A stretch of 64,000 nucleotides of DNA from Spirochaetaceae bacterium (GTDB lineage: Bacteria; Spirochaetota; Spirochaetia; SZUA-6; DRHE01): the NCBI GenBank assembly GCA_020353535.1, contig CP070696.1, forward strand, positions 3,551,809 to 3,615,808, written 5' to 3'. Of the stretch, positions 16,815 through 25,952 are shown piece after piece (the first letter of the stretch is position 1; each line of letters opens with the position of its first letter). A program made the position numbers and the translations under genes. A model generated the notes under the pieces. The model did no database searches. It saw nothing but the letters and a program-made list of their open reading frames with translations, and was not told where the DNA came from.

Positions 16815-18155
16815 CTATGTACCCGCTGAGGTCTCAAAGCGCGACAGGATCCGGTCGAGGCTCTCCACGCCTGCCGTGCAGGGAATCAGCCTGTCGCCCC
16901 GACGCAGAGCAATGTGCGCCCGTCCCCACAGACAATAGTTAAAGGACTGCTCGGCAAAACCGGTCGCATCAAGAAAAGCCAGAACGTCTCCTTCCCTTAC
17001 TTCTTCCAAACGTCTCAAGTGATCAAGGGTAAAGCTATCCCCTGTCTCACAACAGTTGCCGTCGACGGAGTATTCCTTGAGCCGTCCATACGGATGGGAG
17101 ACATTTACGATCTCATGCCATTCCCCGTAGAGTCGAACCGCTGGAAAGCTGCCCATTCCGGCATCCACATATACATGCTCCACACCATTCTTCTCTTCAA
17201 CTGCGTTCACCTTCGCCAGCAATACTCCGGCATCCAGTACCAAGCTGTCACCGGGCTCCAGCATCAGCACCTCCGGTTTGATGCCGGTCTCTCGAAAGCA
17301 CTCACATATGACGGAGATGTACTTCTTCCAACTGAAGCATTCCTGATCTGCCCGCCCGCGGACACCAGGGCCTCCTCCCACATCGATACGCTGAACAGTT
17401 CCGAACCGTTCACTCAGCCTGCCGTAGAACTGGCTTAATTTTCTTAAGGCTCGCCGGAAGGCGTATTCCGGATCGAGCCAACCTGATCCGATATGAAAAT
17501 GAAGCGTGTCCACCGACAGGGCATTGCCATGAAGGTAGTCAACGATCTTCAAGGCCACTTCTTCTGTTACCCCAAACTTGACAGGCACTCCCTGAGGGCT
17601 GCGAACACCTCCTGTCACGGAGTAGGGATCCCCGCCAGCACCAACCCCGGGATTCAGCCGGATTGAGAGTTTTGGTGCAGGTGCGTCGTTTTTTTGCCTG
17701 ATTCGTACCAACGTTCGTGCCTGGGCGAAGGAATCGATATTGATACGCACTCCCGTATTCAGCAGCTCCTGCAGATTCTGCTCCGAGAGGGATGGGCTGG
17801 TGTGGATGATCTTCTCAGGCGGCACACCGAGCCGCAATCCCAACCGGACCTCATTGGGAGAGGCTGCGTCGATACCACAACCCTGGTCGAAGATCAATTG
17901 GAGCACCTGGGGGATGTGGCACTCCTTCATGGCGAAGTGAATCTCCGCACTTCCGGGGTATTGAGAGCAGAAGGCTTTCCGGACCAACTGTATTTTTTCG
18001 ACGACACGGTCTGCGTTTATCAGGTACATCGGGGTTGGGTTGGAACGGGCAATCGCCTCCAGGTCGTCTGGAAAATCCCTTATAAAAACCTTGTCCCGGC
18101 CGGAGCGGTCCTCTCTAATCTCAAAACCCTTAAATAACCACCAATACGGTCTCAT
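16815..18155 (-). CDS. PLP-dependent decarboxylase (Orn/Lys/DAP fold type III)
   Basis: A 446-residue protein of the diaminopimelate/ornithine decarboxylase family. The PLP lysine is in HFAMKECH. HFHIGSG, GGGPG and LEPGDSLVLDAG bind the phosphate and cofactor, and GNCCETGDSF supplies the cysteine and aspartate contributed across the dimer. The substrate-specificity region differs from lysA enzymes (EPGD in place of EPGR), so it need not make lysine. It sits between the MttB-like gene and the amidohydrolase with gaps of 18 and 41 bases. Decarboxylation of an amino acid released from the imported compound is a plausible role (inference). Confidence 0.82.
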   Translation of the reverse strand: MRPYWWLFKGFEIREDRSGRDKVFIRDFPDDLEAIARSNPTPMYLINADRVVEKIQLVRKAFCSQYPGSAEIHFAMKECHIPQVLQLIFDQGCGIDAASPNEVRLGLRLGVPPEKIIHTSPSLSEQNLQELLNTGVRINIDSFAQARTLVRIRQKNDAPAPKLSIRLNPGVGAGGDPYSVTGGVRSPQGVPVKFGVTEEVALKIVDYLHGNALSVDTLHFHIGSGWLDPEYAFRRALRKLSQFYGRLSERFGTVQRIDVGGGPGVRGRADQECFSWKKYISVICECFRETGIKPEVLMLEPGDSLVLDAGVLLAKVNAVEEKNGVEHVYVDAGMGSFPAVRLYGEWHEIVNVSHPYGRLKEYSVDGNCCETGDSFTLDHLRRLEEVREGDVLAFLDATGFAEQSFNYCLWGRAHIALRRGDRLIPCTAGVESLDRILSRFETSAGT

Positions 18156-18173
18156 GCTATTTTCGCTTTCCTA

Positions 18174-19604
18174 CTAGAGCTCCCGGTCTGCTCGCTCCAT
18201 GATTTCATCCAGCGCCCGGATCGTTGTTTCGGACAGAGGATTTTGCTGAGGCGATTCAAGGATTTTCTCGACCCTTTCTCTTGCTCGTTTGTAGGGGTCC
18301 GGCATTCCCAGCTGAAGCCAGCTTTCGTAGGTATGGCGGTCCAACAGCTCAGAGGTCAAGAATTCATCACTGCGGCAGGCTTTTACCGTGCTGTCGGTCA
18401 AGAGGAAATTGCCGCCGGGTCCCACCTCCTTGATATCGCGGAAATAGTTCTTCGCTTCGGCAAAATCCAGCCCTTGCCTCAACCGCTCGCAAAGGCGGCC
18501 AATCTCGTGATCGACAACGATTTGCTCGAGGGATAGCACCTGACTGCATTCCAGAGCGCCGATACCCTGAACCACGTCTACCCCGGAAAGAACAAGAGGC
18601 ATCGTAGTCAGAAGCTTCTCCAAAACCGCTTGGGGCCCATGATGCTTGGCGTCGGTTAGGCAGCCGGCCTGGGTGTTGGGGAGTTGGTAGAAACGGGCCA
18701 TTTCTCCCAAGGCAGCGGTCTGCAGCACCATTTCCGGTGCACCTTCCAAAAACTCCCCGGTGCTGAAATCGAAGGACCCCGAAGCATTTCCATATATCAG
18801 CGGCGTTCCCGGCCGCGCAGTCTGAAAAAGTACAAGGCAGGACAGAGATTCGGCGTTGGCCAGAGCAATATTCGAACGAAGACTGGCCGGCCCCGTTGAA
18901 CCGGCCGCGGGCATGGGGAAAATGAGAATGGGCACCTCGTATTCGCACAGTTTCAAATAAGCTTCGCTCATCTGTCCATCGTGAACCAGAGGCGCAACCG
19001 GGCAGTAGACCACGGAGAAGGGTTTTCGCCGGCGAAGCAGCGCCTCACTTCCAGTCACGGCAATGCAAGCCTCAATGAAATACGGCACTTCCTCGGGTCG
19101 GAATATCTCATCCTGCAGATGCTTGGAGGTGTATTTAAGCGAGGTAATAAAGCGACGGACCAGGGCAGAGTTTTGGGGGAGATCGTGAACCACCACGGGT
19201 GGCCAAACCACTGTTCCCATCTCCATTTCTTCGAACACTCTCAGGCCCCTCTCAAGGTCCTCGGTTCTTCCGTAACGCCGCTCACCGCTGTAGAAATCCA
19301 GAGCATAGGTCACACCACCATCCAGGTTATAACTAGGGCAGGATGCGGGCAGAGTCAGGTCGTAGGCGGGATCACGGGCTCCAAGCGCGAATGACCTGGG
19401 GGCTGTTTCCAGCGCCCTCTCAACCATGGTAACGGGGATTTTGGCGATTTGGCGCTTCGGATCTACACCTGCGCCGTGGTCGGCCAGGAGATCCAGCGCC
19501 CGCGGGCTAACCAGCCTGACACCCACCTCCTCCAGAATGCGGACGCTTTCCCCGTGAATCTTCTGTTTTTCCTCTTCGCTAAGAATAGTGATCCGTACCT
19601 GCAA
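18174..19604 (-). CDS. MttB-family methyltransferase, non-pyrrolysine type
   Basis: A 476-residue member of the trimethylamine methyltransferase superfamily (COG5598-like). Family-typical parts include ILEEVGVRLVSPRALDLLADHGAGVD, PMPAAGSTGPASLRSNIALANAESL and the central TDAKHHGPQAVLEKLL. The region where true trimethylamine enzymes carry an in-frame UAG for pyrrolysine is open and contains ordinary residues. This groups it with homologues acting on glycine betaine, proline betaine, carnitine or similar quaternary amines. The start is TTG, seven bases after GGAGG. No corrinoid-binding partner gene (MtbC/MtgC type) is in the window. It is probably cotranscribed with the decarboxylase. Confidence 0.85.
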   Translation of the reverse strand: MQVRITILSEEEKQKIHGESVRILEEVGVRLVSPRALDLLADHGAGVDPKRQIAKIPVTMVERALETAPRSFALGARDPAYDLTLPASCPSYNLDGGVTYALDFYSGERRYGRTEDLERGLRVFEEMEMGTVVWPPVVVHDLPQNSALVRRFITSLKYTSKHLQDEIFRPEEVPYFIEACIAVTGSEALLRRRKPFSVVYCPVAPLVHDGQMSEAYLKLCEYEVPILIFPMPAAGSTGPASLRSNIALANAESLSCLVLFQTARPGTPLIYGNASGSFDFSTGEFLEGAPEMVLQTAALGEMARFYQLPNTQAGCLTDAKHHGPQAVLEKLLTTMPLVLSGVDVVQGIGALECSQVLSLEQIVVDHEIGRLCERLRQGLDFAEAKNYFRDIKEVGPGGNFLLTDSTVKACRSDEFLTSELLDRHTYESWLQLGMPDPYKRARERVEKILESPQQNPLSETTIRALDEIMERADREL

Positions 19605-19685
19605 GCTGATCCTCCGCGTTTACTCCTCCGGCCCCGAACAGAATCCACCAATCGAGGTATATCTTAAAAAGCATTGTCTAACCTG

Positions 19686-20984
19686 TTAGCTGTAGCCGCA
19701 CCAGCGTAATATCAGCAGTGTCATGATTTTAGTCAGATGTACGAGCTCGTCGATCTCGATGTGCTCGTCGTTCATGTGAGCTGTGCTGCCGTGCGGTCCA
19801 ATGGAGATCGTGGGAACTTTTGCGTAGTTGATCAGGTGAACCGCATCAGTCAGCCCACCGGAACCGGTCAACTCGACTGGTGTACCCAGTTCTTCCAAGA
19901 TTTCAGCCGCCGTGGATACGATTGCTTCGCCTTCATCTACCTCCGCTCCGTACAACAGGGTATCCGTCTGCTCCAGCTTCGGTGGCCGGGTCTTCATCCA
20001 GGGATCGGCGGCAGCGACAGCCTGAATTTTCTCCTCCAGCTCTTTCCACAGATCTGTAGTTCCGGGAATGAAATCCGTCGTAAAATCGATTTCAACCTTT
20101 TCCGGGTACATTACAAACCACTCTCCACCATGAATAAGGGTAGGAATCACGATGTCCGGATCGAGATATTTGTGACGTTTATCCGGCCGCAGGCGCCACT
20201 CCTCGTTCAACTCTTCAAAAGCTTGAACGACCTTCATCGATTTGGTGATGGCGTTCACCGCGCCCCCCTCACTGAAGTGGGGTTGGGTTCGGTCCGCGTG
20301 CCCGGCCCGTCCGAAAACGGTGATTTTGCCGCTGACCCCTCCCCGCAAGGCCAGCTGGATCTTCATATCCGTAGGCTCGGGAATCAAGGCGGCATCCGCC
20401 CTGTAGCCTTTCTGGCAACAGGCCAGGGTGCCCATGGTGGAGCCCTCCTCATCCGGTACACTTTGAAATATCAACTCCCCCTTGAGCTCGACCCCCGCTT
20501 CATCGATCAACTCAAGGGCGCTGAGCATGGCCGCGATGCCGCCTTTCATGTCAGCGGCGCCCCGGCCGTAAATCCTGCTTTCTTCTCGATCCGCTTGGAA
20601 GGGATCGTGGCTCCAAGCGTTCAGCTCCCCCGGAGGCACAACATCGTAGTGCCCGTTAAGCAGAAGAGACCTTCCTCCCTTCCGGGCTTCTCTCCGCCCG
20701 ACCACGACAGGCATGTTGCTGAGATCTCGGTCCGGATCGACTCCCGAACCCCAAAAAGTCTCCAACTTGGCAGCATCGATTTCCCAGGATTCGACGGCAA
20801 AGCCCAGCCCCTCCAGAGTTTTCTGAATGTCCTGCTGATAGCTGCGGTAGGACTGGCCCTCCGCTTTACAGCCCAGACCGGGAGTAGTGGTCGGATATCG
20901 GATCAAAGTCTGCAGCTTTTCGATAATCCGTTCCTTTCGGGAGTCAATCGAGCGCATTAACTCTTTTTCTTTTTGCCTCAGCAT
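19686..20984 (-). CDS. M20-family metallohydrolase (ArgE/DapE type)
   Basis: A 432-residue zinc amidohydrolase/peptidase. Zinc-binding and catalytic motifs are all present: NGHYDVVPPGE, GRGAADMKGG, PDEEGSTMG and a late histidine in SIGPHGSTAHMNDEH. The dimerisation domain lies between about 190 and 310. It should deacylate an N-acyl amino acid or split a small peptide in the cytoplasm. The ATG at 20984 follows GGAGAG. It lies between the solute-binding protein gene and the MttB-like gene on the same strand, suggesting action on the imported substrate. Specificity cannot be assigned. Confidence 0.87.
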   Translation of the reverse strand: MLRQKEKELMRSIDSRKERIIEKLQTLIRYPTTTPGLGCKAEGQSYRSYQQDIQKTLEGLGFAVESWEIDAAKLETFWGSGVDPDRDLSNMPVVVGRREARKGGRSLLLNGHYDVVPPGELNAWSHDPFQADREESRIYGRGAADMKGGIAAMLSALELIDEAGVELKGELIFQSVPDEEGSTMGTLACCQKGYRADAALIPEPTDMKIQLALRGGVSGKITVFGRAGHADRTQPHFSEGGAVNAITKSMKVVQAFEELNEEWRLRPDKRHKYLDPDIVIPTLIHGGEWFVMYPEKVEIDFTTDFIPGTTDLWKELEEKIQAVAAADPWMKTRPPKLEQTDTLLYGAEVDEGEAIVSTAAEILEELGTPVELTGSGGLTDAVHLINYAKVPTISIGPHGSTAHMNDEHIEIDELVHLTKIMTLLILRWCGYS

Positions 20985-21093
20985 ATCTTCTCTCCAAACG
21001 AAGCAGCGGCCGGCGGCGGAATCCTCTCAAAGCGGCAATGAATCGACGGAGCCCGACCTGTCCGCGCTCCGTCTGATGGATGCAAGTGGAATT

Positions 21094-21137
21094 ATCAAAA
21101 ATAGAATAAGCCCAGGCTGTCTTGACCACAGCCTGGG
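21094..21137 (-). terminator. Terminator behind the solute-binding protein (minus strand)
   Basis: CCCAGGCTGT (21111-21120) and ACAGCCTGGG (21128-21137) form a perfect ten-base stem with a seven-base loop. Read on the minus strand it is followed by CTTATTCTATTTTTGAT. It lies just after the binding-protein stop at 21157, so it would damp transcription into the downstream M20-to-grdB genes. Confidence 0.75.
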
Positions 21138-21156
21138 CAAAATACCCGCAGAGGGA

Positions 21157-22806
21157 TTACTGCCTTGGGCGTACCTTCATATAGCTCCAGGGATTGATCC
21201 AGGATGAAACGCCACCCATGAATTCCGGATATCCTTCAAACCGGGTGCTCACCGGATCTATCATGTTGGTCCTGAACATCCAGCCCTTGGGCAGATCTCT
21301 GATCAGGATTTCCTGAAGCTCCCAAATCATGGCTTTCCGCTTCTCATTATCCAGCTCGGTGCGCATCTCGTCGATCAACGCATCTACCTCGGGATTTTGA
21401 TACCAGGAGGTGTTCCAGCCCTGGCCACCGCCCTCGTAGCTCTGGAAGTAATCCCAGATCCAGTCAAAGTTGATGCCCGCGTCGAACTCGCTCCAGGACA
21501 GGTCGAAGAAATCATCCTCCGGCTTGTAGTTGTAGTCGTAGAAGGTGTTGATATCCACGGTTTTGATTTCCACCTCAACCCCGACGTCGGCGAGGTTCTC
21601 CTTGGCAACCGTAGAGGCCTTGATGGTGTCTATCCAGCCCGAGGCCACCATCATCACCAGCTGTACATCCTTGCCATTGGCCGGATCGTTGACGATGCCG
21701 TTTCCGTCGGTATCGACGAATCCCGATTTTTGCAGATACTCCTTGGCCTTGGCTGGATTGTAGTCGAACTGGTAGAGACTATCGTTGTGGTATTCAAGCT
21801 CCGGGTAGATCATCGAGTCGATCGGAACTCCCACGCCCAGGTAGACCAGATCGATAATCCGCTGTCGGTCGATGGCGTGCATAACCGCATAGCGGAAGTT
21901 CCGGTCTCTGACCGCGGTTTTCTGGTGCAGGTTGAAGTTCATCGGCCACATCGCCAGACCCGGATTTTCGATGATCTCCACATTCGGGGATTTTTCGAGG
22001 TCATCCTTCACCAGAATCGACGCCCCGTAGTAGCCGATCATGTCGATTTCCCCTGCCTTCATGGCCATGTATACGGCGTCCTTACTGCCATAGGTCTTGA
22101 AGACGATTTCATCTACGTGCGGTTTCTCTCCGTAGTAATCCTCGTTCTTCAGCAGCCACATGGATTCGCTAGATTTGAACTCTTTCATCTTGAAAGGACC
22201 GATGCCGATTGCCTTATCGTTGGCGAATCCAAACATATCATCCTTCCAGGATTCGAAGATGTGTTTGGGCAGGATAGGGATCCAGAAAACCGGGGGATAA
22301 TCTCCGCCCACCGCTTCTTCGAGCACCATCTCGAGGGTGTGATCGTCGATGATGTTGAGCTCTTCGAAATCCGTGTCCGGTCTGTACCAGACCTCCATCG
22401 CCTGGATCAGGTATTCCAAAGTGAATTTGACGTCCTCCGCTGTAAAAGGCTCTCCGTCGTGCCACTTGGCGTTATCGACCAGGTGCCAGATCCAGGTCTT
22501 GCGGTCCTTGGTTTCCCAACTCTTAGCCAGTCTGGGTACCACCTTGTAATCGGGCCCTGGTCCGATCATCCATAACTGATCGTAGACCAGCTGCCACCAG
22601 ACCGTACCCATGTCACCGAGTTCCCAGGCTTCATCCACCCGCAAGGTCTCGATAGCCTGTTCGGTGGTCCAGCCTACATTCAGACGCACGCCGGTCCGCG
22701 CTGCCTCTTTGGCCCCCCCGGCAAAACCCATTCCCGCCGCAAACACCAGCAGAAGCAGGACCAGAGCCGTTCGCTTCAACATAACCGTGGGTAGTGTTTT
22801 TCCCAT
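21157..22806 (-). CDS. ABC transporter solute-binding protein, family 5
   Basis: A 549-residue periplasmic binding protein. I place the start at the ATG at 22806, which has AAGGAGG upstream, 17 codons inside the longest frame. The signal peptide has a hydrophobic core LVLLLLVFAAG ending GFAGGAK. RLNVGWTTEQAIETLRVDEAWELGDMG and the loop DTDGNGIVNDP are nearly shared with the binding protein at 50-52 kb, so these two are close paralogues. The gene heads the cluster that ends in grdEB, separated from it by a strong terminator that probably allows high binding-protein expression. Ligand unknown. Confidence 0.9.
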   Translation of the reverse strand: MGKTLPTVMLKRTALVLLLLVFAAGMGFAGGAKEAARTGVRLNVGWTTEQAIETLRVDEAWELGDMGTVWWQLVYDQLWMIGPGPDYKVVPRLAKSWETKDRKTWIWHLVDNAKWHDGEPFTAEDVKFTLEYLIQAMEVWYRPDTDFEELNIIDDHTLEMVLEEAVGGDYPPVFWIPILPKHIFESWKDDMFGFANDKAIGIGPFKMKEFKSSESMWLLKNEDYYGEKPHVDEIVFKTYGSKDAVYMAMKAGEIDMIGYYGASILVKDDLEKSPNVEIIENPGLAMWPMNFNLHQKTAVRDRNFRYAVMHAIDRQRIIDLVYLGVGVPIDSMIYPELEYHNDSLYQFDYNPAKAKEYLQKSGFVDTDGNGIVNDPANGKDVQLVMMVASGWIDTIKASTVAKENLADVGVEVEIKTVDINTFYDYNYKPEDDFFDLSWSEFDAGINFDWIWDYFQSYEGGGQGWNTSWYQNPEVDALIDEMRTELDNEKRKAMIWELQEILIRDLPKGWMFRTNMIDPVSTRFEGYPEFMGGVSSWINPWSYMKVRPRQ

Positions 22807-22980
22807 ATGAATCCTCCTTAGAAATGGGATGTATGATAATGTCGATAAAGTATGCATATGTGCTCTATCACGGGGCTATCATCCAAATATCACCGCGAAA
22901 ATATATATGAACAGCGCAGCATAAATCGGGGATATTAATCACTTTGGTGCTGCAGTCTCACCGCCATGAACACCGAAGGC

Positions 22981-23850
22981 CTAGGTCAAATGCGGTCGGT
23001 GCAATGGCAAGCCCCTTACACCTACATCCGCTATGGCGAGGAATTCCTCCCCGACACAGGCAGCGGCCAGAAACTCGAGATTGGGACCGCAGAAAGCTAC
23101 GTTTGTCGGGGCGTTCAGGTAAACGGCTTCCCAATCCTCGACCAGGGTCATCACTGTTCCGTCAGGATTGATTCGGTCGATACGGTCAGGTGTGTAGTGG
23201 GCCACGTAGCAGTTGCCCTCGATATCGAAGGCCACACCGTCCGGTACCGCGTGGAAAAACTCTGCCATCACCTCGGCAGGGCCCGCCGAGCCGTCAGAAA
23301 GAATCGGCACGCGCCAGACTCTGCCTCCCTCGAAGTCTTCGGGGTGCGACTGGGCGACAATGACCGAATCTCCCTTTGCGGAGAGCGTCAGTCCATTCGG
23401 GTAGCCGCCAACTTCCGTGGTCCACACCACGGTCTGGCCGCTGGGGGCTACCCGAAAGATCGCGGGATTCTCCGAACCGGTTACGTACATGGTGCCGTCT
23501 TCCGCGAATACCGGTGAATTGGGGTCTTTGATCGGCATATCCGCTGTACCCCTCGTGTAGGTCTCTACTTGACCCGTCGCCGGCGTGACGCGCACCACCT
23601 CGCCTCGATGCCAGTCGCAGGCGTACACAGCACCACCGGCGTCCACCGCCATGCCGAGCACGCTCCCTCCCGTGTTCGCAACCTCCTCGATCGCGCCCTC
23701 GAGGGTTACGGCGTAGATCTGACCGCCCTCCCCGCCACAGTAGATACGCTGGGTAGGCGGATCCCAGCAAAGCGCTTCGGGATGCTGCAGAGGCTGGGCA
23801 AGCTTGCGGAAGATTTCCCGGGGGAACAAAGGTTCTGTAGGATAGGTCAT
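22981..23850 (-). CDS. SMP-30/gluconolactonase-like beta-propeller
   Basis: A 289-residue six-bladed propeller of the SMP-30/gluconolactonase/LRE group. ALCWDPPTQRIYCGGEGGQIY, the PNGLTLSAKGDSVIVAQ blade and GVAFDIEGNCYVAHY fit the family, including the metal-site asparagine and acidic residues. Such proteins hydrolyse sugar lactones, though many members have other lactone or esterase roles. No signal peptide is visible. It lies between the aldehyde oxidoreductase gene upstream and the binding-protein gene downstream, all on the minus strand, with gaps of 100 and 174 bases. Confidence 0.8.
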   Translation of the reverse strand: MTYPTEPLFPREIFRKLAQPLQHPEALCWDPPTQRIYCGGEGGQIYAVTLEGAIEEVANTGGSVLGMAVDAGGAVYACDWHRGEVVRVTPATGQVETYTRGTADMPIKDPNSPVFAEDGTMYVTGSENPAIFRVAPSGQTVVWTTEVGGYPNGLTLSAKGDSVIVAQSHPEDFEGGRVWRVPILSDGSAGPAEVMAEFFHAVPDGVAFDIEGNCYVAHYTPDRIDRINPDGTVMTLVEDWEAVYLNAPTNVAFCGPNLEFLAAACVGEEFLAIADVGVRGLPLHRPHLT

Positions 23851-23950
23851 AATTCTATGATCGAGGCTCTAAAACAGGGGTGCCCCGTTTCCTCCTTTCA
23901 ATAAATTCGACTCTTCCCCGCCAGGAACAGGGAACTATTATTATCCTAAA

Positions 23951-25789
23951 CTAGCCGCTCGACGCGTACTTACTCAAGCCCAGCTCTTCCAGAACCTCTG
24001 TTTTGGGGCGGGCTGTCTGCAGATCGAATCCCGCCTCTTCGAGGTACTCCCGTACCATCGTGTCAAGATCTATGCCGACCCCCCGGTTTGGTCCCTGGTT
24101 AATGGGAGGATTTCCGAGAACTCGCGCCGGAAAGGGATGATTCCTGAAGTCGATGCCTGCCTTCAGGTTGAAGAGATGGCGTAAAACCGCGATTCGCCGG
24201 CCGATGGCGTGAAGCTCCTCCATGGCCCAGGACTTCCCATCGGCCGCAGACAAGAATTCCGGCACGAAATGACAATCGAGCATGAAGTAACCGAACAGGC
24301 ACAGACCGGCGGCGTTCATGACGTGGGTGAGATTCACATTATCGTGATGATACCTTGCCCTGCCCGTGAACTGGTCGTTGCCGAACTCCGGTTGTTCGTA
24401 GCCGGCCACCGGATCAGCCGTGGTACCCTGGGTGTGGCGGGCCGGGGTAGGATCGGAGTAGTAGCTCAGCGCATAGCCGACGGAGAAGCGGGGGTCATGA
24501 CCGGGCAGCGCTTCGTTGCGTACGGCAATCGCGTAGGGACGGGATTGCTCTCCGAAGGCAGCGATGGCCGCTTCGAAGCCTCTGCTCAATACCGCTCCTA
24601 TCCCCTCGGCCAGACCGATGCTCTCCACCAGTGAGAGGATGGCTTCGCTGTCTCCCCAACGCAGGTCAAGGCCGCCGGTCTGATGCCGATCGATCAGGCC
24701 GTTTTGGAAGCATTCCACCGCAAACGAACAGAGAGCACCGCAGCCGATCGTATCCATGCCGTAGCGATTGCAGAGATCGTTGATCCTGATCAATGATTCG
24801 ACATTGTTGTTCAGCAAGTTGGATCCGAACATGACCATGGTTTCGTATTCCACCTTGTGGACTTCCGCTTTTGTTTTGTAGGGTCCCGATTCGACTCGCA
24901 GCAGTCCGCCGCAGCCCACCGGGCAGTCGCTGCAGGCGTAGCGCTTGAGCTGGTACTTCAAGATGCCTTCCGCATCCACTCGATTGGCCTCCGGCAGATC
25001 CTCAACAGATCCGGCCCAGTTCTTCACCGGAGCATCCCCCAGTTGCAGTGATGCTTCGTAGAAGCTGGGAGTCCCGTATCGCGACAGATCCGCAGGGAAA
25101 TCATCTTTTAAGATTCCCCGGTGCTTCTTTCGAAGGGCTTTCATGCCCCCCGGATCCGATAGAACAATCGGCTGTGTTCCTTTGAGCACCACGGCCTTCA
25201 ACTTCTTCGAACCCATCACCGCACCTATTCCGGACCGGGCGGCAAAGCGCCCTTTATCCGTCGAGATCCCCGCAATCATCGACATCTTCTCTCCTGCCGG
25301 CCCGATGCAGGCTACTTCGCAGTCTTCGCCGTGCAGGCGCTTCAACAGATCTTCGGTTTCATAGCAGTCCTTGCCCCATAGCCGGTCCGCACTTTTGAGC
25401 CGGGCTTGACCGTCATCTACCAGCAAGTAAACCGGAGCCGAGGCTACACCGTTAATCAGAAGAACATCGAAACCTGCCTGTTTCATCTTCTTGCCGAAAT
25501 ACCCGCCGCAATTGGCGTCACCGAAGCCTTTCGTGGAAGGAGATTTTGAAAACACCATGTAGCGGGATGCGATAAATGCTCCTGTTCCGGTTAGATAGCC
25601 GGTGGCAAATCCCAGAATGTTTTCAGGCCCAAGAGGATCGGTTCCAGGATCCATGCGATCCATGAGCAGGGCGACTCCAAGTCCATAACCCCCAAGGTAG
25701 TTCCTATACGCTTCCTCGGGCAACTTCTCTTTCCGAAGCGTCCGTTCACTCAAGTTCACATTCAACAGATTCCCGCTGACCGCATACAT
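23951..25789 (-). CDS. Aldehyde:ferredoxin oxidoreductase family tungstoenzyme
   Basis: A 612-residue member of the AOR family, which binds a bis-pterin tungsten or molybdenum cofactor and one [4Fe-4S] cluster. The cluster ligands are CSDCPVGC (C-x2-C-x3-C) and a distant Cys in AAGLCLFGYFM. N-terminal YLGGYGLGVALLMDR and SGIGAVMGSKKLKAVVLKG are typical. It should oxidise an aldehyde, or reduce an acid, with ferredoxin. Unlike the second copy at 54-56 kb it has no adjacent ferredoxin gene. The start follows GGAGG. The substrate is unknown; an aldehyde formed by deamination in this region would fit. Confidence 0.9.
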   Translation of the reverse strand: MYAVSGNLLNVNLSERTLRKEKLPEEAYRNYLGGYGLGVALLMDRMDPGTDPLGPENILGFATGYLTGTGAFIASRYMVFSKSPSTKGFGDANCGGYFGKKMKQAGFDVLLINGVASAPVYLLVDDGQARLKSADRLWGKDCYETEDLLKRLHGEDCEVACIGPAGEKMSMIAGISTDKGRFAARSGIGAVMGSKKLKAVVLKGTQPIVLSDPGGMKALRKKHRGILKDDFPADLSRYGTPSFYEASLQLGDAPVKNWAGSVEDLPEANRVDAEGILKYQLKRYACSDCPVGCGGLLRVESGPYKTKAEVHKVEYETMVMFGSNLLNNNVESLIRINDLCNRYGMDTIGCGALCSFAVECFQNGLIDRHQTGGLDLRWGDSEAILSLVESIGLAEGIGAVLSRGFEAAIAAFGEQSRPYAIAVRNEALPGHDPRFSVGYALSYYSDPTPARHTQGTTADPVAGYEQPEFGNDQFTGRARYHHDNVNLTHVMNAAGLCLFGYFMLDCHFVPEFLSAADGKSWAMEELHAIGRRIAVLRHLFNLKAGIDFRNHPFPARVLGNPPINQGPNRGVGIDLDTMVREYLEEAGFDLQTARPKTEVLEELGLSKYASSG

Positions 25790-25952
25790 CCTTGTCCTCC
25801 CTCTGCTGCAGAGTGTTCGCCGCGAGCCCTATGGTATGATAGGAACCGTCGGAAAACAAGGTTTTGCGACAAATCTATTTTACAGTGAAAATTCCCTGCC
25901 CCCTTGCACCAGTCTCCCCGATGGCTCATTATGATCTGCACTGGATTCCATA

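Noticed and set aside
18174..19604. Pyrrolysine use by the MttB-like protein
   Set aside because: No in-frame UAG lies in the coding region, so it belongs to the non-pyrrolysine group.
19674..19692. TAACCTGTTAGCT as a fifth operator-like copy
   Set aside because: The spacing between TAAC and GTTA is two bases rather than eight, and the site lies at the M20 stop codon.
19737..20960. A 407-codon plus-strand open frame
   Set aside because: Antisense to the M20 gene, whose zinc motifs are unmistakable.
21397..22575. A 392-codon plus-strand open frame
   Set aside because: Antisense to the solute-binding protein gene; composition is typical of an opposite-strand shadow.
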